Assembly (NCBI RefSeq): GCF_014836615.1
Contig: NZ_JACSQN010000005.1
Coordinates: forward strand, 62,001-126,000
Length of the DNA: 64,000 bases
DNA from: Sporosarcina quadrami
Lineage (GTDB): Bacteria > Bacillota > Bacilli > Bacillales_A > Planococcaceae
Direction: 5' to 3'
Shown here: piece after piece, positions 27,849 through 36,045 of the stretch
Layout: each line of letters starts with the position of its first letter
Numbering within the stretch: position 1 is the first letter of the stretch
Made by a program: the position numbers and the translations under genes
The notes under the pieces: model-generated
The model's database searches: none
The model's input: the letters and a program-made list of their open reading frames with translations, nothing else
Told to the model about the DNA's origin: nothing

Positions 27849-28306
27849 CTCATACAACCGTTTCTAACATAATCGAGAACTTTCCGATCCACCTCGTCTA
27901 CATAGCCAATACTCTCTTTCAAATCCCATAATTGAATAGCGGACGTTTCGCTATTTTCCTGAAAAGGACGAAGTGTCTCAAGGGTGGCAGTGAAGACAGG
28001 ATTATATTTAATGCTGTCATTCGATATGTTCTTCTTTTTAATCAACCCTATAAATTCAATATAAGAAACCCTTTGACCGGTTTCTTCGAAAAGCTCTCGC
28101 AAGGCGCATTCCTTTGGCGTTTCATCCACTTCCCGATGACCCGCTGGCAATTCCCATTGATCCCTTAATGTGTTATAGCATAAAAGGTATTTCCCATTTG
28201 ACGTAATGACAGCGAAAGAGCCGCCGAGAGGTTGAAACTTGTCTATTTCCATTTCATTCACTTCAATAAAATCCAAAAATGCATAACCGTTATTTTTTGT
28301 ACTCAT
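27845..28306 (-). CDS. NUDIX hydrolase
   Basis: 153 residues. The NUDIX box GHREVDETPKECALREL followed by FEETGQ fits the G-x5-E-x7-R-E-U-x-E-E-x-G-U pattern exactly, so the metal-binding catalytic helix should be functional. Such enzymes split nucleoside diphosphates linked to another group; the substrate cannot be told from sequence. The C-terminal motif WDLKESIGYVDEVDRKVLDYV recurs in a remnant upstream of csaA. Translationally coupled to the downstream small membrane protein. Confidence 0.88.
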   Translation of the reverse strand: MSTKNNGYAFLDFIEVNEMEIDKFQPLGGSFAVITSNGKYLLCYNTLRDQWELPAGHREVDETPKECALRELFEETGQRVSYIEFIGLIKKKNISNDSIKYNPVFTATLETLRPFQENSETSAIQLWDLKESIGYVDEVDRKVLDYVRNGCMR

Positions 28307-28368
28307 ATGCTCCTCCTATACACACGACACCATAGTTGCGAACCATTTTCAAAGAACAAAACCGTCTA

Positions 28369-28989
28369 TTAGATAAAGGAATGGATCTGTTTTGCATAAG
28401 ACTCCCAATCTTTATGATCAGTATTTATTTCAAGTGTAGGAATGATTGATTTCTCAGCATGAAGTCTATACTCTTGTTGTTGTTCTACTAATTGTTCACA
28501 AGCTAACTTCATATCTTCTACTGTTTTTCCTTCCCATTCTTTTGGATTTCTACTACTAATTCTTTGCGGTAAATTCTCTGGAGATACAGTTAACAGAATA
28601 CATCTTGCCCCCATTTCAAACAACTGGGCTTCTAATTCCTCTATTTCATCAGATAATAAATGCGAAAATGCCACCCGATGATTCAAATGAAACCTTTCCA
28701 ATATAAAGTACAAGCCTTTTGAAGGTTGGGTTTGTCCAATTTCTATTGCCCAATTATTTAACCTTTTCAGCATTGCGACTCGGTCTTTTAAGATTTGCAG
28801 ATGTTCTTCACAACTTAACTTCTTTAGTTCACCTTGTACTTTGTATAAGACTTGAGAATAATGCTCACTTAGTACGACAACACTGCGCTCGGCGTCCTCA
28901 CTCACGTGGAGTTGTTTTAATGCTTTTAAGACTGATGTCTTCCCTGCATGTGAGTATCCTTCTAAAATGATCCCTCTAAATTTACTCAT
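28369..28989 (-). CDS. P-loop kinase-like protein (dTMP-kinase-like)
   Basis: 206 residues from the ATG at 28989, preceded by CAGGGGGCGG. Walker A motif ILEGYSHAGKTSVLKAL; a DRxx-like Walker B/substrate region at ILERFHLNHRVAF; and a C-terminal lid-like segment NLPQRISSRNPKEWEGK. The layout resembles thymidylate-kinase/deoxynucleoside-kinase-like ATPases. Substrate unknown. It lies in a row of accessory genes and seems to be a single-gene unit. Confidence 0.7.
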   Translation of the reverse strand: MSKFRGIILEGYSHAGKTSVLKALKQLHVSEDAERSVVVLSEHYSQVLYKVQGELKKLSCEEHLQILKDRVAMLKRLNNWAIEIGQTQPSKGLYFILERFHLNHRVAFSHLLSDEIEELEAQLFEMGARCILLTVSPENLPQRISSRNPKEWEGKTVEDMKLACEQLVEQQQEYRLHAEKSIIPTLEINTDHKDWESYAKQIHSFI

Positions 28990-29124
28990 TTCCGCCCCCT
29001 GGCCATTGCTATTAAGCATTTTCATTTTTTTATATGTTTGTTTTAAGTTGTTTCTCTTCGATGATTAAGCCTTTAATAAACATTTTCCTTCATTACTATT
29101 TTTCTAATATTCACCAATGCGAAA

Positions 29125-29676
29125 TCATTTTTGATAACATCTTTCATACTCCTCTTTCATCAGCCAACTTCGGCACGCTAATCCCCGGTCATGATAAATT
29201 TCCGCTTCCACATCCAATTTGACACTGTTGTTGTACGGCCCTGCATTCGTTATGAATAACGTATTTTCATCTACCCAATCCAATTGGATATTATCATTTG
29301 CATCGCTGTAATAGATTATCTTTTTAGAGTTGTCATTCCTTCGATTTGTTAATTCAACCCAAACATTAACCCCTCCAGCTGCCCCGCCGTATGGCTCAAA
29401 ATAAGCGCTGACCGAATAGGCCTCATCTGGAGATAGAACAGGACCAGGCCCATCTTGCATGTAAGTTTTATCAATCGTATCAAATGTATAAAAGTAAACC
29501 TTATACACATAAATAGAAGCCACCAGTACAACGCCAATTAACATTGCAATAAATGACTTCTTTGGAAACGGCTTCTTTTTAATGCAAGAAATAATGAACA
29601 TAACAGCAACAATGAAAAAAAGAATGATGGTAATAAAAGCGATGAAGATACCTAACAAAATTAATATAATTCTCAC
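29125..29676 (-). CDS. Membrane protein, DUF5412-like
   Basis: 183 residues: two N-terminal hydrophobic helices (about 4-30 and 43-60) and an extracytoplasmic domain of about 120 residues (YSVSAYFEPYGGAAGGVNVW through IIYYSDANDNIQLDWVDENT). The outer domain resembles DUF5412 proteins, which have unknown function; I give this by recollection of the pattern, not by search. The GTG at 29676 has only a weak ribosome site, so the start is uncertain. First of a set of small membrane-protein genes on the minus strand. Confidence 0.6.
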   Translation of the reverse strand: MRIILILLGIFIAFITIILFFIVAVMFIISCIKKKPFPKKSFIAMLIGVVLVASIYVYKVYFYTFDTIDKTYMQDGPGPVLSPDEAYSVSAYFEPYGGAAGGVNVWVELTNRRNDNSKKIIYYSDANDNIQLDWVDENTLFITNAGPYNNSVKLDVEAEIYHDRGLACRSWLMKEEYERCYQK

Positions 29677-29745
29677 CTCGGCCGGAAGATATTTCAGGAT
29701 CTACTCATCAACGGTCTCCATTATTAAAATAAATAGGAAGAAACC

Positions 29746-29922
29746 CTAAGCTGGTTTCCACCACTTAGAGAGGAATAAACATACACTGCCTAGTAGTAAC
29801 AATGGCAACGTCGGAATGATGGCATAGGTGAATGAAAAAGTATAAAACACTCCGATTGCTCCGAGTAAAAAGAATAGCAAGCTTGTGATCAAGAGAAAAC
29901 TAGAGGCAAATTCTTTCATCAT
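29746..29922 (-). CDS. 58-residue membrane protein
   Basis: Small frame starting at a double ATG (29922) behind AGGAGAGGATTAAA, a strong ribosome site. The product is about 58 residues with two hydrophobic helices (residues about 8-27 and 33-51) and a basic end (LSKWWKPA). No family recognised. Topology and neighbours suggest it belongs with the two adjacent small membrane proteins; no function can be given. Confidence 0.65.
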   Translation of the reverse strand: MMKEFASSFLLITSLLFFLLGAIGVFYTFSFTYAIIPTLPLLLLGSVCLFLSKWWKPA

Positions 29923-29972
29923 TTTAATCCTCTCCTATGAAACGGTATATTAATTATTTTTTTCATTATTAA

Positions 29973-30155
29973 TTATCTTTTCACGGCTTTGCCTGCTCTT
30001 CCTCCTACCAACAACATAGGCCACAATCCAAAAGAAAACAACAAACCGTAGGCATAGATGAATCCGGTTGGATGAAATCTCCATATAAGAAAGATGCCTA
30101 TCGCAGATACAGAAATTGATGCGAGCCAATACCCCTTGCCTTTTGTTTTCTTCAA
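29973..30155 (-). CDS. 60-residue membrane protein
   Basis: 60 residues from a TTG at 30155 with AAGGGGG eight bases upstream (MKKTKGKGYWLASISVSAIG). Two hydrophobic helices and basic residues at both ends (KKTKGKG and GGRAGKAVKR). It starts 15 bases after the stop of the phosphotransferase gene, so it is probably co-transcribed with it. Function unknown. Confidence 0.65.
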   Translation of the reverse strand: MKKTKGKGYWLASISVSAIGIFLIWRFHPTGFIYAYGLLFSFGLWPMLLVGGRAGKAVKR

Positions 30156-30169
30156 ACGATGTAGCCCCC

Positions 30170-31186
30170 TTACACATCCACTAGCGGTCGAGATAAATTA
30201 TTATAAATTCCTTCCAGCAACTTTCCAACCTGATCGGTTTCATTCCGCTCAACCAGCTTTTCTAGTGCATTTTCGTTGTACTTAATCTTGGTAAACCAAA
30301 AGGCGGATGAGATGGAATAAATGTCACCGAACACTTTCTTCTCATCATCTGAGAGAGGTCTCTCCGTTTGATATCCTTCTACAAAACGCCGGAACAGATC
30401 GATTCGGACATTGTCTGTTACCCCTTTAGCCAACTCCATTTCATTGGCCGTCAAAAGTCCCTCAAGCACCATATCACCGATGAGCGTTTCATCCCCAGCG
30501 ATATTATAATCAAAGATTCCAAGAGTCCCATTGACCATCGATAAATTATTGATCGAAATATCGCCTTGCGTTGCGAACCGCGGCAACCTGCCCCAAACTC
30601 GCCTGACTCTCTCAAATCTCTCCGTGTATAGCTCTTTAATCTTCAAGTACATTGTTGAATCAATTTTCCCAGCTTCGCCAAGTTCACAAAATGCCGCATA
30701 CCCGCTCACTTCGTTATATCCACAAAAATTGAATATTGTATTGCTACCAATCAGACAGTTGCCGTCTTCCGAAATCCTATGGATTTTCCCTAGCAATTGA
30801 CCAATTTTATAGGATTGGGTTAAGTCGATCGCTTTTAGTTCTTCGCCTAAAAAGTCTTCCACGGTCACGCCCACTTCCAAGTTATTCAACTGATAGTGGG
30901 CACAATACTTCCCATCGCTGGCATACCTTTTTGGAGTCAAAACACCTTGACTCCTTATATATTCAGAAAATCCACTTTGGGCTTCAATTTTATGAAAAGG
31001 ATGTTCATTTTCTTTAGTGATTTTCACAACAAGCGGACTTCGATCTGTGAACTCCACCTTGGCAACAATCTTCACTTCGGCACTTTTCTCATCATAATAA
31101 TGTATGAAATCATGGATGGCCGATAGTTCCCCTTGTATCTTGTAAAGTGATAAAATCTCATTCATCATGTCAAAACTGATATTCAT
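30170..31186 (-). CDS. APH-like phosphotransferase
   Basis: 338 residues with an aminoglycoside-phosphotransferase/protein-kinase-like fold. N-lobe beta strands (VEFTDRSPLVVKITKENEHP, ATP-binding Lys in VVKIT), then the catalytic loop QGDISINNLSM (usual HGDxxxxN with Gln in place of the His) and the metal-binding GIFDYNIAGDE in place of the usual DFD/DFE motif. Such proteins phosphorylate antibiotics, choline, homoserine and other small molecules; the substrate is unknown here and drug resistance should not be assumed. It heads a run with small membrane-protein genes. Confidence 0.75.
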   Translation of the reverse strand: MNISFDMMNEILSLYKIQGELSAIHDFIHYYDEKSAEVKIVAKVEFTDRSPLVVKITKENEHPFHKIEAQSGFSEYIRSQGVLTPKRYASDGKYCAHYQLNNLEVGVTVEDFLGEELKAIDLTQSYKIGQLLGKIHRISEDGNCLIGSNTIFNFCGYNEVSGYAAFCELGEAGKIDSTMYLKIKELYTERFERVRRVWGRLPRFATQGDISINNLSMVNGTLGIFDYNIAGDETLIGDMVLEGLLTANEMELAKGVTDNVRIDLFRRFVEGYQTERPLSDDEKKVFGDIYSISSAFWFTKIKYNENALEKLVERNETDQVGKLLEGIYNNLSRPLVDV

Positions 31187-31202
31187 AGCAATCTTTCTCC
31201 AG

Positions 31203-31451
31203 TCATTTCTTTGCCCTTTCCATTTCTATTGTTTCCTTCTTAAAAATCCCAAAGCCAGTGATCATAGATAGCACAAACAGCAACAGCAACCTCATCCAAT
31301 CCATGGTCAGCCAGAAATCGCCTCCATTAACGATAGCTGGGCTGAGATTGTATTCATCCACAAAAATCCCGAAGTTCCAAAATAGTTTAAGTGAGATGAG
31401 TAAGGACGCGAAGCTTATAATAAATAACATAATCATTTGCACTCTCTTCAT
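31203..31451 (-). CDS. 82-residue membrane protein
   Basis: Two hydrophobic helices (about 5-25 and 55-70) separated by an acidic/aromatic outer loop (VDEYNLSPAIVNGGDFWLTM), and a charged tail (KKETIEMERAKK). AAGGCGG precedes the ATG. It ends 16 bases before the phosphotransferase start and is probably co-transcribed with it. No family recognised. Confidence 0.65.
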   Translation of the reverse strand: MKRVQMIMLFIISFASLLISLKLFWNFGIFVDEYNLSPAIVNGGDFWLTMDWMRLLLLFVLSMITGFGIFKKETIEMERAKK

Positions 31452-31676
31452 AGTTGTACCGCCTTTCTGATTTACTACAGTATTGAAATATTATGACGAT
31501 TTCACTTGTGAAGAGGTTGCTGTTAATAGACTTAGTGGTCTAGCTGCTTTTGGAAATGCCGGCGGAGGAGAACGGTTAGGATCAATAAAACAAATCGAGG
31601 TCTAAGATCTAACAAAAAACTGAGGGATATTTATTCTAAATAAATACAAGGAACTCGGCAGACTGGCATTCACTTG

Positions 31677-32282
31677 TCAATGATGAAATGTGACATAATA
31701 CATTAAAGCTACGAAAAATAGTAAGGTCTCAAGATTGACGATAATAGGGTTGGGCCTTACTTTTGATAAAAATCTCAATCGTTTTGTTAAAGTCGCATCT
31801 AGCATTATCAAAATGTAATAAAAGATAAATAGTGTGAATGTAAACATAATACTAGACATAAATATTTCGCCGTTTTGCCAAAAAGCTATCCCTAAAAACA
31901 GTGCCCAAATACATTTAAAGATATTTAAAAGACTTTCTAGAGGATTCGTTAAAGTTGCCATCATATAATCTCCCATTTTATTAGAGATTGTATGATCTTC
32001 ATTATTCTTAACAAAAAATGCAATGTGACCAGTTTGTAGAACCATAGAAATAACTAAAGAGAACAAATACGCTAATCCAAACAGAGTTCCTGCAAGCAAT
32101 ACGTGTGTATTTTGCAATTGATATAGTAATATCGGTAACGGAAACCACATGGAGTACATAATCGCCATCAACATATGTAATAGAGCAAACTCATTGTTCC
32201 TCATCATCTTCTGAAAAGTGATAACAATTATTAAAAATATCGCTATTCCTATCCACCCTAATATAATCGAAGAATATAACAT
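31677..32282 (-). CDS. Polytopic membrane protein, unrecognised
   Basis: 201 residues from the ATG at 32282, with ATGGAGG immediately upstream; an ATG twelve bases further up overlaps that ribosome site. About six hydrophobic helices and few charged loops (FFVKNNEDHTISNKMGDYM in the middle). No family recognised. Base composition is more A+T-rich than the core genes, which fits an accessory gene. Single-gene unit. Confidence 0.65.
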   Translation of the reverse strand: MLYSSIILGWIGIAIFLIIVITFQKMMRNNEFALLHMLMAIMYSMWFPLPILLYQLQNTHVLLAGTLFGLAYLFSLVISMVLQTGHIAFFVKNNEDHTISNKMGDYMMATLTNPLESLLNIFKCIWALFLGIAFWQNGEIFMSSIMFTFTLFIFYYILIMLDATLTKRLRFLSKVRPNPIIVNLETLLFFVALMYYVTFHH

Positions 32283-32457
32283 TCTGTCCTCCATCCGCTG
32301 ATATCTTCTTTAAACTTAAGTTAAAGAGTTAATAGGTATGATTAATTTCAATGAAATATCTTGTTTCTTATATTAAAATTAGATGAATACGATGTATACA
32401 AAATTCATCATATAAATGCTTAACTAAAACGCTTGTGGCATCTTATGCATATTGTAA

Positions 32458-33495
32458 TTATAATCTTGATCTTAGTGTTTGTTTAAATCTTTCCGGTTCA
32501 TCTACTCGAATGGCAACTCGTTCATATTTTTTCTTCACACCCATTAATAAAGTCGCTTCTACAGGGTACTTAAATTTGATAATGATATCCGGATAGACCT
32601 TTTCTAAGTCGCGTGTTACAAATTCAATAGTGTCTTTTTGAAGCCTTCTCTCTAATATAGAACGATCTTCTATAATTTCTTCAATATCATCCCATCGTAT
32701 TTCCATACGCTTCATTAAGCCTAGAGAAATATACATACGATCAGCTTCAATTTGCAGAGGGTTGAAGCGAACTGCTTGAATATCGCCTAAAAATAAAACG
32801 ATAGAATAAAGATTAATAACTAACAAAACTAAAGATAGAACCAAAGATTTTTCATGTAACCACCAATGAATACCGAGTGTTTCAACTACGATTGCGTGGA
32901 TTATCATTACTTGAAATGCAATATAACTTGACTTTCTATGAAGGGTAAATGTATTTTCTTTGTAGACAGGCTCCCGTTTCCAAAGACAAACCGCATAATA
33001 GAACATAAGCATCTCAGAACATATTACTTGTATAAGAGGATGTTTTTTCACTTTTTGATCTACTGCATTTGAAAAAGAGAATAATTGTGGCAAAGAACTC
33101 TTCTTTACAGTTTGGATAATTTGAGGCAAATATTTAAAAAGGGTCAACAATAATAATATTTCTAGTAAGACAATTGCACCCTCCATTGCAAAACCTAGTA
33201 GCGTGAACATCTTAAATGGAGCTAGATATTCCATCGGGATTATAAAGCGAGCAAGAATTAGTCCTCCTGCCATTAGCGAAAGGAAATACTTCCAGTTTAA
33301 TTTTCTGCGCCAAGCTAAAAATAAAACGGGCGCAACGATAGTTAGGTCAATTAAAGATCCGATGACTACAGGATTTGAATTAGATGGCAATATGTCGATT
33401 CCGAATGAAGATCGATATAAAGCAATATTGGAAACAAGTACGATTAATAATAAGGTTGGCCATATCAAATGAATTGCTTTGTTCTTAAATACCAT
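32458..33495 (-). CDS. Membrane protein with C-terminal PH-like domain, unrecognised
   Basis: 345 residues from the ATG at 33495 behind GAGGTGTG; upstream in-frame codons lack a ribosome site. Five to six hydrophobic helices in the first 240 residues, then a soluble C-terminal part (about 245-345: QIEADRMYISLGLMKRMEIR, then WDDIEEI and FKQTLRSRL) that looks like a bacterial PH (bPH) domain with the usual Trp-x-x-Ile-x-x-Ile pattern. The PH call is by pattern only. Function unknown. Confidence 0.65.
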   Translation of the reverse strand: MVFKNKAIHLIWPTLLLIVLVSNIALYRSSFGIDILPSNSNPVVIGSLIDLTIVAPVLFLAWRRKLNWKYFLSLMAGGLILARFIIPMEYLAPFKMFTLLGFAMEGAIVLLEILLLLTLFKYLPQIIQTVKKSSLPQLFSFSNAVDQKVKKHPLIQVICSEMLMFYYAVCLWKREPVYKENTFTLHRKSSYIAFQVMIIHAIVVETLGIHWWLHEKSLVLSLVLLVINLYSIVLFLGDIQAVRFNPLQIEADRMYISLGLMKRMEIRWDDIEEIIEDRSILERRLQKDTIEFVTRDLEKVYPDIIIKFKYPVEATLLMGVKKKYERVAIRVDEPERFKQTLRSRL

Positions 33496-33579
33496 GAATT
33501 CACACCTCATTCTTTCGGTATATTTTATATCGATGGAACCGCTTCCCATCTGCAAGTGCGCTGGCCAATTACAGTGGAA

Positions 33580-33771
33580 TTAGTTAATAAAAAACATGTA
33601 CAAGAATGGAAATGCTAACGCTGCTCCACAACATATTAAAGCAAACATTTTCGATTGTTTCGTAATTCTTTCATCACCTTTATGTAGATTTTCAATGAAC
33701 GAAAGAGTGAAATGGAAACTAAAAAAAGTAAACACTACGGATATAAATATAATTCCTACCCATCCCATCAA
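33580..33771 (-). CDS. 63-residue membrane protein
   Basis: Two hydrophobic helices (about 3-25 and 43-61) separated by a charged loop ENLHKGDERITKQSK. A GGGAGTGG stretch lies about ten bases before the adjacent TTG and ATG; either may be the start. No family recognised. Confidence 0.55.
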   Translation of the reverse strand: MMGWVGIIFISVVFTFFSFHFTLSFIENLHKGDERITKQSKMFALICCGAALAFPFLYMFFIN

Positions 33772-33875
33772 CTCTATACCACTCCCTTAATATATATCAA
33801 TTAAATTTCACAATTTGAACCGATTGTAACATAATAATTTGCCATTATAGCCCCGGTTTACGATATAGATCCCTG

Positions 33876-34031
33876 TCATTTTACTCTTTCAAATGAAACT
33901 GATTCGTCTGCGAAATGAAATAGCAAGCTTCCGCCAGAAGAGAATGTCACTTCAAAAGAGAGCATTGCATCGTCTACCGGCAAAAACTCCTCGAATACCC
34001 TTTCCCATAAATCCTTACAAACTTTTTTCAA
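33876..34031 (-). pseudogene. Possible gene remnant beside the GNAT gene
   Basis: A 51-codon frame overlapping the end of the GNAT gene reads like real protein (KDLWERVFEEFLPVDDAMLS, then FEVTFSSGGSLLFHFADESV) but is far too short for a domain and has no ribosome site. The LWERVFEEFLP start recalls the last third of GyrI-like effector-binding domains; that resemblance is weak. Could also be a genuine small gene. Confidence 0.35.
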
Positions 34032-34458
34032 GAATTATTTTCAAATCACCACTTTTTTCTGTATATGTTCCAGTGACATCAAAACCATTTTTAATATTTA
34101 AAATAAGCATATTGCGCCAACTGTTTTTCGTTTTAGTTTGAACACTTTTATAACCTTTTTCTTTTAGGTACAAATGTTGTTCGTGCATTAGTTTAGATGC
34201 AATGCCTTTATTCCTGTTATTTTCATTCACGCCACCAAGCCAACTGTAAAAGCAGTCGGAGTTAAGCTCATAACCAATCTTATATCCTACAACTTCATCT
34301 TTTTCTAATCCTATTGTAAATAAAAGCTTTGTTTTAGTTTGAGCTTTGCTAACAAGTAGATGAGAGTCACTAAAAATGTGTTCATGCAAAATTAGTACTT
34401 GTTTAAGCTTCTCGGCATCGGGCAAACCCTCTATATTCAAAAAATCCAAAAACCTCAC
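34015..34458 (-). CDS. GNAT-family N-acetyltransferase
   Basis: 147 residues. Acetyl-CoA-binding motif A is NENNRNKGIASKLMHEQHLY (the usual R/Q-x-x-G-x-G/A pattern, here NKGIA), with strand LLFTIGLEKDEVVGYKIGYE before it and NIKNGFDVTGTYTE after it. The acceptor is unknown. A strong AAAGGAAGGTGAGG lies directly at the GTG at 34458, so true initiation may be at the TTG nine bases further in. Upstream of it is a 228-base gap with no gene seen. A+T-rich like its neighbours. Confidence 0.75.
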   Translation of the reverse strand: MRFLDFLNIEGLPDAEKLKQVLILHEHIFSDSHLLVSKAQTKTKLLFTIGLEKDEVVGYKIGYELNSDCFYSWLGGVNENNRNKGIASKLMHEQHLYLKEKGYKSVQTKTKNSWRNMLILNIKNGFDVTGTYTEKSGDLKIILEKSL

Positions 34459-34686
34459 CTTCCTTTATCTCGCAAAAGAGCTTATAAATGAATTGGTGCA
34501 TATTATTAACATGAAAATCAGGACTATCAATCATTTTCGGAAAGCAGAAGAACAATAGTAAACATCATAGTTGCTACTTCAGTTCCTTACCCTTTTTTAT
34601 AGTATGTCAATTATGTAATGAAATTCAGAATGGAAAACAACATTACTGTTAATTTCGTGAAATCTTCCTGAAATCACAATTCGATT

Positions 34687-35016
34687 TTATAATATAGGTG
34701 TGCCATTTTTCACGGGTTGATCTGGTTTTAAAAGTACTACATCACCGTCTTCAGGCACTCCACCAATCACTAATACTTCGGATTTAAAGCCTGCGATGCG
34801 TCGAGAAGGGAAATTCACTACTGCTACCACCTGATTTCCAACAAGTTGATCTGGAGTATATCTTTTTGTGATTTGTGCTGAAGAATTTTTAATACCAAGT
34901 TCCCCAAAATCAATTTCTAGTTTTATTGCAGGTTTTCGCGCTTCTGGAAAAGGTTCAGCTTTAATAATCGTGCCTATCCGAATATCCAAGTTCAAAAAGT
35001 CATCAATTGTCGCCAT
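34687..35016 (-). CDS. csaA: CsaA-like tRNA-binding/chaperone protein
   Basis: 110 residues from the ATG at 35016, with TTGGAGG nine bases upstream; this is exactly the length of B. subtilis CsaA. A single EMAP/tRNA-binding OB fold: [60 protein letters not shown] and a C-terminal strand. CsaA has been described as a secretion-related chaperone and binds tRNA-like RNA. The ribosome site lies inside the preceding NUDIX-like remnant. Confidence 0.92.
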   Translation of the reverse strand: MATIDDFLNLDIRIGTIIKAEPFPEARKPAIKLEIDFGELGIKNSSAQITKRYTPDQLVGNQVVAVVNFPSRRIAGFKSEVLVIGGVPEDGDVVLLKPDQPVKNGTPIL

Positions 35017-35019
35017 TAT

Positions 35020-35121
35020 AATAACCTCCAAATTTCCTAAAAAATATTTTATAAAATCAAATTTTTCATCATCCATTTCGTCTATATATCCAATATTATT
35101 CTTAAATACCAAGAAGTGCAT
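35020..35121 (-). pseudogene. Remnant of a NUDIX gene C-terminus
   Basis: Open frame in line with csaA, encoding [20 protein letters not shown] and a short tail. It resembles the C-terminus of the NUDIX protein at 27845-28306 (LKESIGYVDEVDRKVLDYVR): the shared pattern is K-x-x-I-G-Y-[IV]-D-E-[MV]-D. The NUDIX box and the rest of the domain are absent; the kinase stop codon lies directly in front. Likely the tail of a deleted NUDIX gene. Confidence 0.5.
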
Positions 35122-35122
35122 T

Positions 35123-35746
35123 TTAATTGGCTCTTATTACTAAATCTGCAATGGTTGCAGGTTTAACTGTGCGAATGTAATGTCTTTCTCCTACCCAGTA
35201 TCTTTCGGTATATTTTTTTAATCGGACTTGGATATCTCCTATGTAAGAATCACGATATAATACCCTTTGTCGTCTTACTTCAAAAGGACAATCTACAAAA
35301 ACTATAAAATCAAAAAAGCTCTTCCATTCTTTCCTTTGTAGAAATATACCTTCGATGATCACTATACTATTTGCTAATATATCAATCCGTTTGGTAGAAA
35401 TTGAATCAGTAGACTTATCATAAAACGGTAAAAGTGTTTGATGACAATTATGCAGAGGCTCCAGTAGGTTAGTTATTATTCTTTTAATATCCCATTGCAA
35501 GTAATAATATTCGTACCATTCTTCGTGTCCAGTTTGATAACGTTTGCTCATCTCAACAATGTGATCATCAAGATGAAAAATAGTAACATTATAATCAGCC
35601 TCTATTAAAGCTCGAGCTACTTTTTTAGAAAAGGTTGTTTTACCCGCACCTCCTAATCCATCCACCCCCACGATAAAAGCTCGATCTTTATTAGAACGAT
35701 TAAGAAATTGATCATTTAGCATGGCTGTTGTTTCCTTTATACACAT
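35123..35746 (-). CDS. Uridine-kinase-like P-loop protein
   Basis: 207 residues. Walker [21 protein letters not shown], substrate Asp pair in [18 protein letters not shown], Walker-B-like [15 protein letters not shown] and a lid with [13 protein letters not shown]. This is the layout of the uridine kinase/phosphoribulokinase family, but it is clearly distinct from the housekeeping Udk. Phosphorylation of a nucleoside or related alcohol is inferred. AAGGA lies nine bases before the ATG. The uridine-phosphorylase-like gene is upstream on the same strand, which hints at a nucleoside link. Confidence 0.8.
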   Translation of the reverse strand: MCIKETTAMLNDQFLNRSNKDRAFIVGVDGLGGAGKTTFSKKVARALIEADYNVTIFHLDDHIVEMSKRYQTGHEEWYEYYYLQWDIKRIITNLLEPLHNCHQTLLPFYDKSTDSISTKRIDILANSIVIIEGIFLQRKEWKSFFDFIVFVDCPFEVRRQRVLYRDSYIGDIQVRLKKYTERYWVGERHYIRTVKPATIADLVIRAN

Positions 35747-35806
35747 CTATATCATTCCTTTTATTTAAAGGTGGGTCGTTACTGACATGTCAATCCATAT
35801 ATTCCT

Positions 35807-36001
35807 CTACTCGGTAATGATGCTATAAGAAATATTAAGCTTGCGCCATACCCATGCTTCAAAGATTCTATGCACTTCAAGCGCTAATTCTCTTTCATTC
35901 AATTTCTCATCAATCTTTAATTCTTCAAAAGTAAATGTTTCTGTTGCCCCAGTACCTTCAAATACATGACTTGTAAATGAAAAAGTTATCGTTTTAACCA
36001 T
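35807..36001 (-). CDS. 64-residue conserved-looking small protein
   Basis: Starts at the ATG at 36001 (MVKTITFSFTSHVFEGTGAT) with AGGAG nine bases upstream; a TTG nine bases earlier sits on the ribosome site. Soluble, acidic; pattern strand-strand-helix (ELKIDEKLNERELALEVHRI, then FEAWVWRKLNISYSI). Function unknown and no family recognised. It lies between the nucleoside phosphorylase and the kinase on the same strand, perhaps in one unit. Confidence 0.65.
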   Translation of the reverse strand: MVKTITFSFTSHVFEGTGATETFTFEELKIDEKLNERELALEVHRIFEAWVWRKLNISYSIITE

Positions 36002-36045
36002 TTCACTCAACTCCTCACTGTTATCTGATCCTTTATTAATTCACT

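Noticed and set aside
30170..31186. The APH-like protein as an antibiotic-resistance gene
   Set aside because: Its catalytic motifs are altered and it does not resemble a known resistance enzyme; the fold serves many other substrates.
31483..31605. A 40-codon plus-strand frame (LKYYDDFTCEEVAVNRLSGL...) between two minus-strand genes
   Set aside because: It has no ribosome site, no family and low support; it could be a remnant, but I cannot tell it from chance.
33893..34141. An 82-residue plus-strand frame antisense to the GNAT end
   Set aside because: It lacks a ribosome site, is very basic, and lies opposite a supported gene and a remnant in the other strand.
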